DNA of 8,828 nucleotides from JBEKEX01 sp050013615. GTDB taxonomy: Bacteria; Chloroflexota; Anaerolineae; Anaerolineales; Anaerolineaceae. A model generated the notes under the pieces. The model did no database searches. It worked only from the letters and a program-made list of their open reading frames with translations, and had not been told where the DNA came from. A program made the position numbers and the translations under genes. Below are positions 1 through 7,967 of this stretch, in pieces. Numbering within the stretch: the stretch's first letter is position 1; every line of letters begins with the position of its first letter. The DNA lies in contig JBEKEX010000109.1 of the NCBI GenBank assembly GCA_050013615.1, forward strand, positions 1 to 8,828. The letters run 5' to 3'.

Positions 1-1053
1 GAGTTCGTGGTGGCGCTCAGCTTGCTCGCCGCACTCCACGAATTTGGCCATTTTCTGACTGCACGGTTGAACAAGATCGAAGTCGAAGAGTTCGGCCTGG
101 GTTTTCCCCCGCGCATGCTCACTCTTTTTAAAAGTGGGAACACCCAATTCACTTTGAACTGGATCCCTTTTGGGGCATTCGTGCGCCCGAAAGGTGAAGA
201 TGACCCCAACTCACCCGGCGGGTTGGCGGCTGCCAATCCATGGCGCCGCCTGGCGGTCCTTTTTGGCGGCCCGGTCATGAACTTACTGATCGGCGTCTTG
301 ATCTTCAGCTTTATCTACTCTCAGACCGGCACGCCCAATGCCAAGATCGTCCAAATCCTGGAAGTGAGCTCCGATTCGCCTGCTGAGCAAGCTGGCATTT
401 TGAAAGATGATGTGGTGCTCAAAGTGGATGGAATTGCCATCGATAGCATCGACCAACTGCGTTCAGTGGTCAGCAGCAAGCTTGGCACGCAGGTGCAATT
501 CACGCTGCTTCGCAATAACCAGCAACTGACGATCAGCCTGATTCCCCGCGTCAATCCGCCCGAGGGCCAAGGGTCGATGGGGGTTGTTTTGACCAACCCC
601 GTTATTGCACTCAATTGGTTCCAGGCCGTTCCTTACGCAGTCAGCATGACAGCACAACAAATCGGCGAATTTTTCATGCTGCCCGTGCGCTTGATCCAAG
701 GCCAAATTCCCGCCGACCAGGCCCGACTGGTGAGTCCTGTCGGAATGTATGATATTTATTCCCAGGTGCGTGCTGCGGAGGCGCCTAGTGAAGCCAATAA
801 CCCTGGCTTGGCAGTTTTGAACATCCTATATTTCTTCGGGTTTATCTCAATCGCTTTAGGCATCACCAACCTCCTGCCCATCCCGGCTGTGGACGGTGGC
901 AGGATCTTGTTCGTTCTGCCTGAGTTGATCCTGCACAAAAAGGTGCCGCAATCCTACGAAAATGCAATTCAAGCCGCCGGATTCACTTTATTACTTTTAC
1001 TAATGGCTTTCTTGTTCATACAAGATATCATCAACCCGATCGTTCTCCGTTAA
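1..1053 (+). CDS. rseP: RseP-type site-2 intramembrane zinc metalloprotease (M50), 5' end outside window
   Basis: Polytopic membrane protease of the RseP/RasP/S2P family, which cuts transmembrane segments of substrates such as anti-sigma factors within the bilayer. Numbering codons from base 1 (350 residues visible), the zinc-binding HEFGH motif is at 13-17, GGPVMN at 89-94, one PDZ domain spans roughly 117-182, a conserved-type SPVG segment is near 245-248, and NLLPIPAVDGG at 290-300 supplies the third metal ligand (Asp298). A final hydrophobic helix lies near 323-340. Only one PDZ is seen, as in Gram-positive-type members, whereas E. coli RseP has two. The frame is open through base 1. A GTG at 7 would leave only ten residues before HEFGH, too few for the first membrane helix, so I take the true start to lie a few codons upstream. 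The stop at 1051-1053 is followed 14 bases later by the HEAT gene. The family call is secure; the physiological substrate is unknown. Confidence 0.93.
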   Translation, partial: EFVVALSLLAALHEFGHFLTARLNKIEVEEFGLGFPPRMLTLFKSGNTQFTLNWIPFGAFVRPKGEDDPNSPGGLAAANPWRRLAVLFGGPVMNLLIGVLIFSFIYSQTGTPNAKIVQILEVSSDSPAEQAGILKDDVVLKVDGIAIDSIDQLRSVVSSKLGTQVQFTLLRNNQQLTISLIPRVNPPEGQGSMGVVLTNPVIALNWFQAVPYAVSMTAQQIGEFFMLPVRLIQGQIPADQARLVSPVGMYDIYSQVRAAEAPSEANNPGLAVLNILYFFGFISIALGITNLLPIPAVDGGRILFVLPELILHKKVPQSYENAIQAAGFTLLLLLMAFLFIQDIINPIVLR

Positions 1054-1067
1054 AAAGTGAGTATAAA

Positions 1068-2111
1068 ATGGCACTTCCCTCCAATCCAGTCACATTTGAT
1101 CAGGTAATCGCCGCTCTGCTGGATGAGCAGCATCCCTTCCCAGCAACTTATTTGCACGGCTTCTCGGATATTTCCACAAAAGACCTGCGTACCCTAAAAG
1201 AAGTGTGGGACAAGGTCAAGGCAGACCGCCGCGTCAGCTTATTGGAAGACCTGGAAGACATTGCCGATGCAGATACCCTCGTATCTTTTGATGACGTCGG
1301 CCGGTTTGCCTTGTCTGACCCAGATCCCCGCGCCCGCGTGACGGCCACCCGCATCTTGTGGGAAAACGAAGATCGAAAACTGATCCCCTTTTTCTTGAAA
1401 ATGTTGGAAACTGATGAAGACGAGACCGTCCGTGCCGCTGCGGCCTCGGCGCTTGGTAAATATGTCTATTTGGGCGAATTGGAAGAGATACCCGCCGAAG
1501 ATCTGCAGCAAGTCGAAACCAGTCTCCTGGCAGTTTTAGCAGGAAAAGATAAGAAACTCGTGCGCTGTCGCGCCTTGGAAGCCTTGGGCTTCTCAAGCAA
1601 TGAAGAGGTCGGTGAGCTGATCAAAAACGCTTACGAAACGGACGATCCCGAGTGGGTCAGCAGCGCCCTGTTCGCCATGGGTCGCACCGCCGATGATAGT
1701 TGGCAGCCCCCGGTCATGAAAATGATCAAAAGCAAGGATAGCAAGATCCAACTCGAAGCCATTCGGGCTGCCGGTGAACTGAATCTCCAAGATGCGCGCG
1801 ATCCCTTACTTGACATGCTGGAAGACAGCATCGATAACGATGAGCTAAAAGACATTACAGTTTGGTCACTTTCGAAGATCGGCGGCGAAAATGTCCGCGA
1901 AACCATCGAAAAGCTGCTTGAAAATGCCGAAGAGGATGACGAAGCCGAATTTCTGGAAATGGCGCTCGACAATTTGAGCTTTACCGAAGATTACCAGCGT
2001 ATGGAGCTGTTCGATTTCGGCAGGCCGGATGAGGACGATCTGGACTCCATCATCGATTTCGACGAAGACGATGAGGATTCCGATTTTGCAGATGAGGATG
2101 GTGAACCCTAG
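1068..2111 (+). CDS. HEAT-repeat protein with highly acidic C-terminal tail
   Basis: Soluble, all-helical repeat protein of 347 residues with no signal peptide or membrane segment. From about residue 76 to 305 it consists of helical pairs typical of HEAT/PBS-lyase-type repeats. The clearest are around DPDPRARVTATRILWE (84-99), DETVRAAAASALGKY (118-132), KKLVRCRALEALG (162-174), DPEWVSSALFAMG (193-205), DSKIQLEAIRAAGEL (224-238) and the 260-272 helix. Residues 1-75 form a separate helical N-terminus. The last 29 residues contain 17 Asp/Glu and look disordered. HEAT arrays usually act as protein-binding scaffolds; no catalytic residues are visible, so I assign no function. The N-terminal layout resembles a family I recall from Chloroflexota genomes, which is memory rather than a search result. 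ATG 1068 is the first in-frame start after the rseP stop, with only a weak GTGAG-like ribosome site. Its stop is 2 bases before acyP, suggesting an operon. Confidence 0.85.
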   Translation: MALPSNPVTFDQVIAALLDEQHPFPATYLHGFSDISTKDLRTLKEVWDKVKADRRVSLLEDLEDIADADTLVSFDDVGRFALSDPDPRARVTATRILWENEDRKLIPFFLKMLETDEDETVRAAAASALGKYVYLGELEEIPAEDLQQVETSLLAVLAGKDKKLVRCRALEALGFSSNEEVGELIKNAYETDDPEWVSSALFAMGRTADDSWQPPVMKMIKSKDSKIQLEAIRAAGELNLQDARDPLLDMLEDSIDNDELKDITVWSLSKIGGENVRETIEKLLENAEEDDEAEFLEMALDNLSFTEDYQRMELFDFGRPDEDDLDSIIDFDEDDEDSDFADEDGEP

Positions 2112-2113
2112 AA

Positions 2114-2410
2114 ATGGCGGACACCAAGCAAATCGAGCGATTGCACGCAGTGGTCGAGGGCCTCGTCCAAGGTGTCGGGTTCCGGGCGTTTGTCGCCGAC
2201 CAAGCCTATGAATTGGGTATCGTTGGCTGGGTACGGAATACCTATGACGGTCAGGTCGAAGTGCTCGCTGAAGGCCGTCGTGAAGCCCTGCTTTTATTGG
2301 CCGACGCGCTCCGCGAAGGCCCTGCCATCTCTCAGGTCACACAAGTCACTACCGAGTGGCAACCGGCCACGGGGGAATTCGACCGCTTCCGGGTTACGTA
2401 TAGTATCTAA
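2114..2410 (+). CDS. acyP: Acylphosphatase
   Basis: Small cytosolic enzyme (98 residues, the usual size) that hydrolyses the carboxyl-phosphate bond of acylphosphates such as acetyl phosphate or 1,3-bisphosphoglycerate. Both family signatures are intact. GLVQGVGFR at 16-24 forms the phosphate-binding loop with catalytic Arg24, and GWVRN at 38-42 carries catalytic Asn42 and is followed by the G-x-V-x5-G part (Gly46, Val48, Gly54). The ATG lies 2 bases after the HEAT-gene stop. The purine-rich GAGGATGG that could act as ribosome site (2094-2101) lies inside the acidic tail of the upstream gene and is rather far away, so translation may depend partly on coupling. A physiological link to its neighbours is not evident; stand-alone acylphosphatases are often found in unrelated contexts. 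The gene ends 18 bases from the convergent uvrB stop. Confidence 0.95.
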   Translation: MADTKQIERLHAVVEGLVQGVGFRAFVADQAYELGIVGWVRNTYDGQVEVLAEGRREALLLLADALREGPAISQVTQVTTEWQPATGEFDRFRVTYSI

Positions 2411-2428
2411 TCGGTACAACAGGATGCA

Positions 2429-4483
2429 TCAATCGTCGGAATCGTCCATCTCGCCGGCCAGGATCTTTGCTTTCTGCCAGGGTGGAACGTCTGATTCATC
2501 TGCAAGGAACTCGCGCAAGTTATAGATCTGATCGCGCAATGCAGCTGCTTTCTCGAATTGCAGGTCGCGGGCAGCTTCCTTCATTTGCCTTTCGAGCTCT
2601 GTGATCACAGCTTTGAGCTCGTGCTTCGGCATTGCCGGCCCACGTTTTGTCTTGTATTCGGCTTTTTCTTCTGCCGCGCTCTGGCTGGCTTGCAAACGCT
2701 CGGTGATATCGTAAACAGCCTTGATGATGCTGACGGGCTCGATCCCATGTTCCTGGTTATAAGCCACTTGCTTGGCGCGCCGCCGTGATGTTTCCTCGAT
2801 GGCCATCTTCATCGAATCGGTGATCTTGTCGGCATACATGATGACTCTGCCATGCACGTGACGTGCTGCCCGGCCAATGGTTTGGATGAGTGCGGTCTGC
2901 GAACGCAAAAACCCTTCCTTGTCTGCATCCAGGATCGCTACCAGTGAAACTTCGGGCAAATCCAGACCTTCTCGCAGCAAGTTGATCCCTACCACCACAT
3001 CGAAGACTCCCAGGCGCAGGTCACGCAGGATACCTACCCGCTCCAAAGTCTCCACTTCAGAATGGAGGTAGTGCACCTTGATGCCCATCTCCATTAAATA
3101 ATCGGAAAGGTCTTCGGCCATCCGCTTGGTCAAGGTGGTGACCAGCACACGCTCCCCCGCACCTGTCCTGGCTTTGATCTCGCCGATCAGGTTGTCGACC
3201 TGGCCGCTGGTGGGCCGGATCTCGATCTCAGGGTCTACCAGCCCGGTCGGGCGGATGATCTGCTCCACTACCTGATTTGCCCGCCCCAATTCATAAGGTC
3301 CCGGCGTGGCAGACGTGTAGATGGTATAACCCATTTCCTGCTCGAACTCTTCGAAGGTCAACGGGCGGTTGTCCAGCGCCGATGGAAGCCGAAAGCCATA
3401 ATCGGCAAGAATTTCCTTGCGGGAACGATCGCCATGATACATGCCGCGGATCTGCGGGATGGTCATGTGCGATTCATCGATGAATAACAAATATTCACTT
3501 GGCAAGAAATCCATTAGGGTCCAGGGGTGGCTGCCGGCCGGACGCTGATCCAAATGTCGGGAATAGTTTTCAATGCCTGCGCAATATCCCACCTCTTTCA
3601 GCATTTCCAGGTCGTAGCGGGTGCGCTGTTCGATACGTTGGGCTTCCAGTAAACGGTCCTGCGATTTGAAATAAGCGATGCGCTCGTCGAGTTCCGCCTC
3701 GATATCATGGATCGCCTTCTTCAATCGGTCTTCCTGCGTGATGTAGTGCTTGGCTGGATAGATGGTTATCTCGTCCGGCTCTTCCAATATCTCGCCCAAC
3801 ATAGGATTGAAAGCCATCAGGCGTTCGACCTCATCACCAAAGAAGCTGACGCGATAAGCCAGGTGGTCTTCATAAGCCGGGAAGATTTCCAGCGTATCAC
3901 CGTGCACCCGGAACGTGCCGGGTTTCAGTTCAAGGTCGTTGCGGGAATATTGGCTTTCGATCAGTTGTCGCAGCAAAGCATTCCGCCGGTAGATCTCACC
4001 TTTCTTGAGCGTGACGACTGCTTTGCCATACTCTGATGGATCGCCCAAACCATAGATGCAGGAGACCGAGGCAACAATGACCACATCCTGGCGCGACATT
4101 AACGACATGGTGGCCGCTAGCCGCAAGCGATCGATTTCCTCGTTGATGTCCGTTTCCTTTTCGATGTAAAGGTCATGCCGGGGAACGTAAGCTTCCGGCT
4201 GATAATAATCGTAATAGGAGACGAAATACTCAACAGCATTTTCAGGGAAAAACTCCTTGAATTCAGCATAAAGCTGTGCTGCCAGCGTTTTGTTATGTGC
4301 CATCACCAAAGCCGGTTTTTGCAATTGGGTGATCACGTTTGCCATGGCAAAAGTCTTGCCGGTAGCGGTTGCCCCCAGCAAAACCTGGTCATGGTATCCC
4401 TTCTGAATACCTTCCACTAATTGACGGATAGCCTCGGGTTGGTCACCGGTCGGTTGGTAAGGAGAATGAAGCTTGAACTCCAT
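2429..4483 (-). CDS. uvrB: UvrABC excinuclease subunit B
   Basis: DNA damage-verifying helicase subunit of nucleotide excision repair. UvrA loads it at lesions and it then recruits UvrC for the dual incision. At 684 residues it has normal family length and all hallmarks: Walker A GATATGKT (37-44), the Tyr-rich damage-probing beta-hairpin beginning YYDYYQPEAYVP (90-101), the Walker B box DESH (336-339), TSATPGPYE, the motif VI QTIGRAAR, and a C-terminal UVR domain at about 623-660 that contacts UvrC. The Walker A has Ala40 where Gly is commoner (GATGTGKT), a conservative change. ATG 4483 is preceded by AAAAGGA at a 5-base spacing. It is the last gene of the minus-strand cluster, 90 bases downstream of mfd, which recruits UvrA and thereby delivers UvrB. 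A short tail after the UVR domain ends in acidic residues (DDSDD). No truncation or frameshift is seen. Confidence 0.98.
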   Translation of the reverse strand: MEFKLHSPYQPTGDQPEAIRQLVEGIQKGYHDQVLLGATATGKTFAMANVITQLQKPALVMAHNKTLAAQLYAEFKEFFPENAVEYFVSYYDYYQPEAYVPRHDLYIEKETDINEEIDRLRLAATMSLMSRQDVVIVASVSCIYGLGDPSEYGKAVVTLKKGEIYRRNALLRQLIESQYSRNDLELKPGTFRVHGDTLEIFPAYEDHLAYRVSFFGDEVERLMAFNPMLGEILEEPDEITIYPAKHYITQEDRLKKAIHDIEAELDERIAYFKSQDRLLEAQRIEQRTRYDLEMLKEVGYCAGIENYSRHLDQRPAGSHPWTLMDFLPSEYLLFIDESHMTIPQIRGMYHGDRSRKEILADYGFRLPSALDNRPLTFEEFEQEMGYTIYTSATPGPYELGRANQVVEQIIRPTGLVDPEIEIRPTSGQVDNLIGEIKARTGAGERVLVTTLTKRMAEDLSDYLMEMGIKVHYLHSEVETLERVGILRDLRLGVFDVVVGINLLREGLDLPEVSLVAILDADKEGFLRSQTALIQTIGRAARHVHGRVIMYADKITDSMKMAIEETSRRRAKQVAYNQEHGIEPVSIIKAVYDITERLQASQSAAEEKAEYKTKRGPAMPKHELKAVITELERQMKEAARDLQFEKAAALRDQIYNLREFLADESDVPPWQKAKILAGEMDDSDD

Positions 4484-4488
4484 AATGA

Positions 4489-4493
4489 TCCTT
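4489..4493 (-). promoter_or_regulatory. uvrB ribosome binding site
   Basis: On the minus strand AAGGA, within AAAAGGATCATT, lies 5 bases before the ATG at 4483. It supports this start for uvrB and shows that uvrB has its own translation initiation rather than depending on coupling to mfd. Confidence 0.75.
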
Positions 4494-4538
4494 TTGGGTA
4501 AATATTAAAATACATGGGGCTGCGATGACGCGAGATTG

Positions 4539-4552
4539 AGAAAGTATGTTCT
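4539..4552 (-). promoter_or_regulatory. Degenerate LexA/DinR-like inverted repeat upstream of uvrB
   Basis: The minus strand reads AGAACATACTTTCT, an inverted repeat with perfect 4-base outer arms (AGAA/TTCT). Compared with the Bacillus-type SOS box CGAACRNRYGTTYG as I remember it, 11 of 14 positions agree; one key base of the right half-site is wrong (TTTC instead of GTTC). Its nearest base is 55 bases from the uvrB start codon, inside the only sizeable gap of the cluster. uvrB is a classical SOS gene in many bacteria, which makes the position sensible, but a 14-base near-match could be chance and the LexA motif of this organism is unknown to me. Confidence 0.3.
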
Positions 4553-4570
4553 ATGAAAGAATTGTATCAC
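4543..4570 (-). promoter_or_regulatory. Weak promoter candidate for uvrB
   Basis: On the minus strand GTGATA (4570-4565, four of six matches to TTGACA) and CATACT (4548-4543, four of six to TATAAT) are 16 bases apart. They straddle the mfd stop codon region and overlap the LexA-like repeat, as an operator would. Both hexamers are poor, and a second AT-rich stretch (TATTTTAATATTTA, about 4500-4513) is an alternative -10 region without a recognisable -35. uvrB could equally be transcribed by read-through from mfd. Confidence 0.2.
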
Positions 4571-4573
4571 ATT

Positions 4574-7500
4574 TTAAGTGATGCGTAAATCGACGATCTC
4601 CGACAGCACGTCCATCAAGTTTTGCCGCCATCCCTCGTCGTCGAAATTGGCGAGCATCCAATAGGCGTTCTTTCCCGCCCGTGCCCGCGACAAAGGCGGC
4701 AAATTGCGCGTGGCTACACCTTCCGGCAACGGCGGGAAGCGCAAGACAAGTTGCTCCCCTTCCACCGCTATCGATGCCAGGCCGGCCAGGTCAGCGCGCA
4801 CCCTGACCCGCATCTGGAACAATAAGCCCTCCACTTCGTCTTGCAGCGGACCGAAGCGGTCGATAAATTCCTCTGCCAAAGCATCGATCTCTGCCTCAGA
4901 TTGCATATCGGCAATCCGGCGATACAAGCGCAGGCGCATACCCTGGTCGGCGACGTATTCGACTGGGATTCCAATGGAGACCGGCAAATCGACGCTAACC
5001 ATGCTGCGTAGTTCTTTGAATGCCAGCGTCTGGTCAGGCAGCTCTTTGATCCCCCCCACCTGGCGTAGCTCACGCACCGCCTGGGCCAGCATCCGCGTGT
5101 AAAGATAGAAGCCCACGTCGGCAATGAGGCCATGCTGGCGGGTCCCCAGCAGATCGCCCGCGCCGCGCATTTCCAGGTCGCGCATTGCGATCGAATAACC
5201 AGCACCCAATTGGGTGTTCTCAGCGATCACTTCCAACCGTTCCTGTCCTTCAGGCGTCGGTGCCCGGCGCTTGTGGCGGAAGAAATAGGCGTAAGCCCGC
5301 TGTGCGCCGCGTCCCACCCGACCGCGCAACTGGTAAAGCTGAGCCAGGCCGAACGCGTCCCCGCGGTCTACGATCAACGTGTTCGCATTGGGAATATCCA
5401 GTCCCGATTCGATGATCGACGTGCAAAGCAAGATATCGATCTCACCGTGGGTGAACTGCTCCATGACCGTCGAGAGTTCTGTCTCGCGCATCTGGCCGTG
5501 GGCAATGCCTATCCTCGCCTCCGGCACCAACTGTTTGAGGTGAGATTCCATCCCACCAATGGTCTGGACGCGGTTATGGACAAAAAATATTTGACCTCCG
5601 CGCTCGAGCTCGCGCAAGATCGCCTGACGCACCAAACGGGGGGAATAAGGCCCGATATGAGTAGTGATGGGCAGCCGCTCGGCCGGCGGGGTATTGATCA
5701 TCGAGATATCGCGCACGCCGGTCAGTGCCATATAGAGCGTCCGCGGGATTGGCGTAGCGGTCAGCGTGAGCACGTCGACTTCGGTGCGCAGCTTCTTGAA
5801 AAACTCTTTGTGGGTCACGCCAAAACGCTGCTCTTCATCGATGATCACCAGTCCCAAATCCTTGAATGTCACATCGGACTGGATCAGGCGGTGCGTGCCG
5901 ATGATGATATCGATCTCACCCAGCGCCAATTTCAGCAAGATTTCTTCCTGCTCACGCGGCGTCCGAAAGCGTGACAACATCTCGACCGTAACCGGAAATG
6001 GAGCAAGGCGCTGGCGGAATGTATCGAAATGCTGTTGCGCCAACACGGTAGTGGGCACCAACATGGCAACTTGCTTCCCGTCATTGATTGCTTTGAAGGC
6101 CGCCCGAAGTGCCACTTCCGTCTTCCCATAACCGACGTCCCCGCATAACAGGCGGTCCATCGGACGTGCGTTCTCCATATCTTTCTTCACCTCAACAATG
6201 GCGCGCACTTGGTCTTCGGTTTCGATATAGGGGAAGCTGGCTTCAAGTTCTCTCTGCCAGGCGCTGTCCGGGCCGAAAGCGTGTCCAACTGCCAGTTGAC
6301 GCTTGGCGTATAACTCCAACAGGTCGCGCGCCACTTCCCGCACCGCCTCGCGCACCCGTTGTTTTGCGGCAGTCCATTCGGGTGTTCCCAGCCGGGTTGC
6401 CGTGGGTGGGCTTTCGTCCGGCCCGATATAACGGCTGAGTCGATCAGCCTGGTAGATGGGGACGAATAGTTGGTTGCTGCCCTCGTATTCGACGCATAGA
6501 AAGTCACGTTCGACCCCTTCGAGCGTACGCCGCACCAGGCCGATAAAACGTCCAATACCATACTCAACGTGCACCACCCAGTCACCCGGCTTGAGATCGG
6601 CATAACTATCTTCCGGCGAAGTGGCAGCCCGTTGCGCTTTCTGGCGCGGCTGAGGCCGCTCCCAGCCAAAGATTTCGCCGTCTGTTAACAGGACGAGCCC
6701 ATTCCGTCTTGGAGAGCTCAAAACCCAGCCGTCGCTTAAGCTCCCCTCGATGAATTCTGGGCAAACGTTAACGTCCAGCCCACGCTGGTATTCATTCCAC
6801 ACTTCTTCCAGGCGCTGTTTCTGCCTGGAAACAATGCTAACTTTGTTCCCGGCATCAAGCTGGCCTCGAACGTAATCCACTACCTGCTTCAACTTGCCGC
6901 CAAAGCGTGGGCCCGGCACAAAAGAAGCCCCCAGTTCGGAAACGTCCTCTTCTGAGCCGTATCCCAATTCCAGCCAATCGTGTCCACTCAGGCTATCCTG
7001 AATCTCTGACCAGGAAATATAGGGCACGGGAAATTCCGCCGGCAAGGTGCCTTCGGCGATGCTTTCCTGACGCAGTTTGACCGATTGCTCTTCGATCTCC
7101 CCGGCGATGGATTGCAGCAACGATTGATCATCGACCATCACCAAGGCATTTTGCGGCAAATAATCCAGAATACTGGCGTGTGCTGAATGGAACAGTGGAA
7201 GATAGAATTCTTCCATTTCATCGCCGCCGGTATCCACATGTTTTTCATTATCGATCAGTACTTCGCGCGCCGGAGTCACCAAGAGTTTTTCGAGATTGGT
7301 CACGGTGCGCTGTGAAGCAGGATCGAATTGCCGCAGAGTCTCGATCTCATCTCCGAAAAACTCGATGCGGATCGGATAGGGCTCTGCAGGCGGCCAGATA
7401 TCTAAAATGCCGCCGCGTCGCGAGAATTGGCTGGTCTCGACCACAATTTCAGCCGATTGGTAGCCAATGTTGACCCAATGCCGTAGCAGCGTTTCCGGAA

Positions 7501-7960
7501 CGATCTGCTGGCCCACTTTGATGACCTTGCAAGCAATCAGAAAATCCCGTCTGGGCAAGGTGCGCGTCATCACGGAACGCAAGGGGGCTACAATGACCGG
7601 CGGTTTCTGTGGTTTGTTGGCACCCGGCAGATGATAGGCTGCCAAAACTGTCAGGCACAAGAGGCGATCACGGCGCGTGGCACTGCCCCACGCTGCCTGC
7701 TCGTAGAAAAGCGGCGTAGGTTCCGGGAACAACATCCGCGTGGATTGCGGGATCCAGAATCCCAGTTCGTCCATTTGGGTGAGCGCATGGTCGGCACGGT
7801 CGGTCAACAAGAGAATGGGACGTTCCAGGCTCTCGGACAATGCCCCCAATACCGGCAGCCGTGCTGCCCGCGGCAGCGCCAGACTCGTCACATGGTTGGC
7901 AGATGAAAGATTGCTTACCAGGCTTTGGTAAGCTGACAACGCTCGAATGTCATCCAGCAA
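4574..7960 (-). CDS. mfd: Transcription-repair coupling factor Mfd
   Basis: DNA translocase that pushes on RNA polymerase stalled at DNA damage, dislodges it and recruits UvrA. The 1128 residues match the usual family length (E. coli about 1148). In order: an N-terminal UvrB-homology module without ATPase motifs (about 1-350, with the typical SRRGGILDIWPP); a CarD-like RNA polymerase-interacting domain (about 455-525, starting PGDWVVHVEYGIGRF); a RecG-like helicase core with Walker A GDVGYGKT (607-614), DEEQ box (708-711), TATPIPRTL (734-742) and motif VI GRVGRG (880-885); and a C-terminal TRCF domain (about 985-1085). The start is TTG at 7960. It lies 7 bases after the pth stop with AAGGAG 10 bases upstream, no in-frame ATG is nearby, and the next upstream in-frame stop is TGA at 7976-7978. 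Co-orientation with pth and uvrB makes a repair-oriented cluster. No disruption is seen. Confidence 0.97.
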   Translation of the reverse strand: MLDDIRALSAYQSLVSNLSSANHVTSLALPRAARLPVLGALSESLERPILLLTDRADHALTQMDELGFWIPQSTRMLFPEPTPLFYEQAAWGSATRRDRLLCLTVLAAYHLPGANKPQKPPVIVAPLRSVMTRTLPRRDFLIACKVIKVGQQIVPETLLRHWVNIGYQSAEIVVETSQFSRRGGILDIWPPAEPYPIRIEFFGDEIETLRQFDPASQRTVTNLEKLLVTPAREVLIDNEKHVDTGGDEMEEFYLPLFHSAHASILDYLPQNALVMVDDQSLLQSIAGEIEEQSVKLRQESIAEGTLPAEFPVPYISWSEIQDSLSGHDWLELGYGSEEDVSELGASFVPGPRFGGKLKQVVDYVRGQLDAGNKVSIVSRQKQRLEEVWNEYQRGLDVNVCPEFIEGSLSDGWVLSSPRRNGLVLLTDGEIFGWERPQPRQKAQRAATSPEDSYADLKPGDWVVHVEYGIGRFIGLVRRTLEGVERDFLCVEYEGSNQLFVPIYQADRLSRYIGPDESPPTATRLGTPEWTAAKQRVREAVREVARDLLELYAKRQLAVGHAFGPDSAWQRELEASFPYIETEDQVRAIVEVKKDMENARPMDRLLCGDVGYGKTEVALRAAFKAINDGKQVAMLVPTTVLAQQHFDTFRQRLAPFPVTVEMLSRFRTPREQEEILLKLALGEIDIIIGTHRLIQSDVTFKDLGLVIIDEEQRFGVTHKEFFKKLRTEVDVLTLTATPIPRTLYMALTGVRDISMINTPPAERLPITTHIGPYSPRLVRQAILRELERGGQIFFVHNRVQTIGGMESHLKQLVPEARIGIAHGQMRETELSTVMEQFTHGEIDILLCTSIIESGLDIPNANTLIVDRGDAFGLAQLYQLRGRVGRGAQRAYAYFFRHKRRAPTPEGQERLEVIAENTQLGAGYSIAMRDLEMRGAGDLLGTRQHGLIADVGFYLYTRMLAQAVRELRQVGGIKELPDQTLAFKELRSMVSVDLPVSIGIPVEYVADQGMRLRLYRRIADMQSEAEIDALAEEFIDRFGPLQDEVEGLLFQMRVRVRADLAGLASIAVEGEQLVLRFPPLPEGVATRNLPPLSRARAGKNAYWMLANFDDEGWRQNLMDVLSEIVDLRIT

Positions 7961-7967
7961 GGGTAAC

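Noticed and set aside
7..1053. rseP starting at GTG 7
   Set aside because: It would truncate the first transmembrane helix that carries HEFGH; family members have around 20 residues before this motif.
1234..1596. 120-codon minus-strand frame opposite the HEAT gene, and similar frames opposite rseP and uvrB
   Set aside because: Antisense to well-supported genes, with low-complexity, family-less translations and no initiation signals.
2029..2525. Plus-strand frames 2029-2211 and 2172-2525 overlapping the HEAT gene, acyP and uvrB ends
   Set aside because: Alternate frames of two genes with clear family signatures; neither has a domain or a convincing ribosome site.
4564..4584. ATCAC / GTGAT stem-loop at the mfd stop as an intrinsic terminator
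   Set aside because: Five base pairs with only two G-C pairs, and no T-run follows on the minus strand; too weak.
5132..5974. 280-codon open frame on the plus strand inside mfd
   Set aside because: It is antisense to the conserved helicase core of mfd, has no recognisable domain or ribosome site, and its composition mirrors the mfd codons; a shadow frame.
6735..6770. CPEFIEGSLSDG in Mfd resembles the translated REP-like repeats seen in some Chloroflexota genomes, suggesting a repeat inserted in mfd
   Set aside because: An F-I/V-E/Q-G-S-L-x-x-G-W stretch fits the normal Mfd sequence just before the CarD-like domain, no inverted partner sequence is nearby, and the protein length is normal. 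Chance similarity is more likely.
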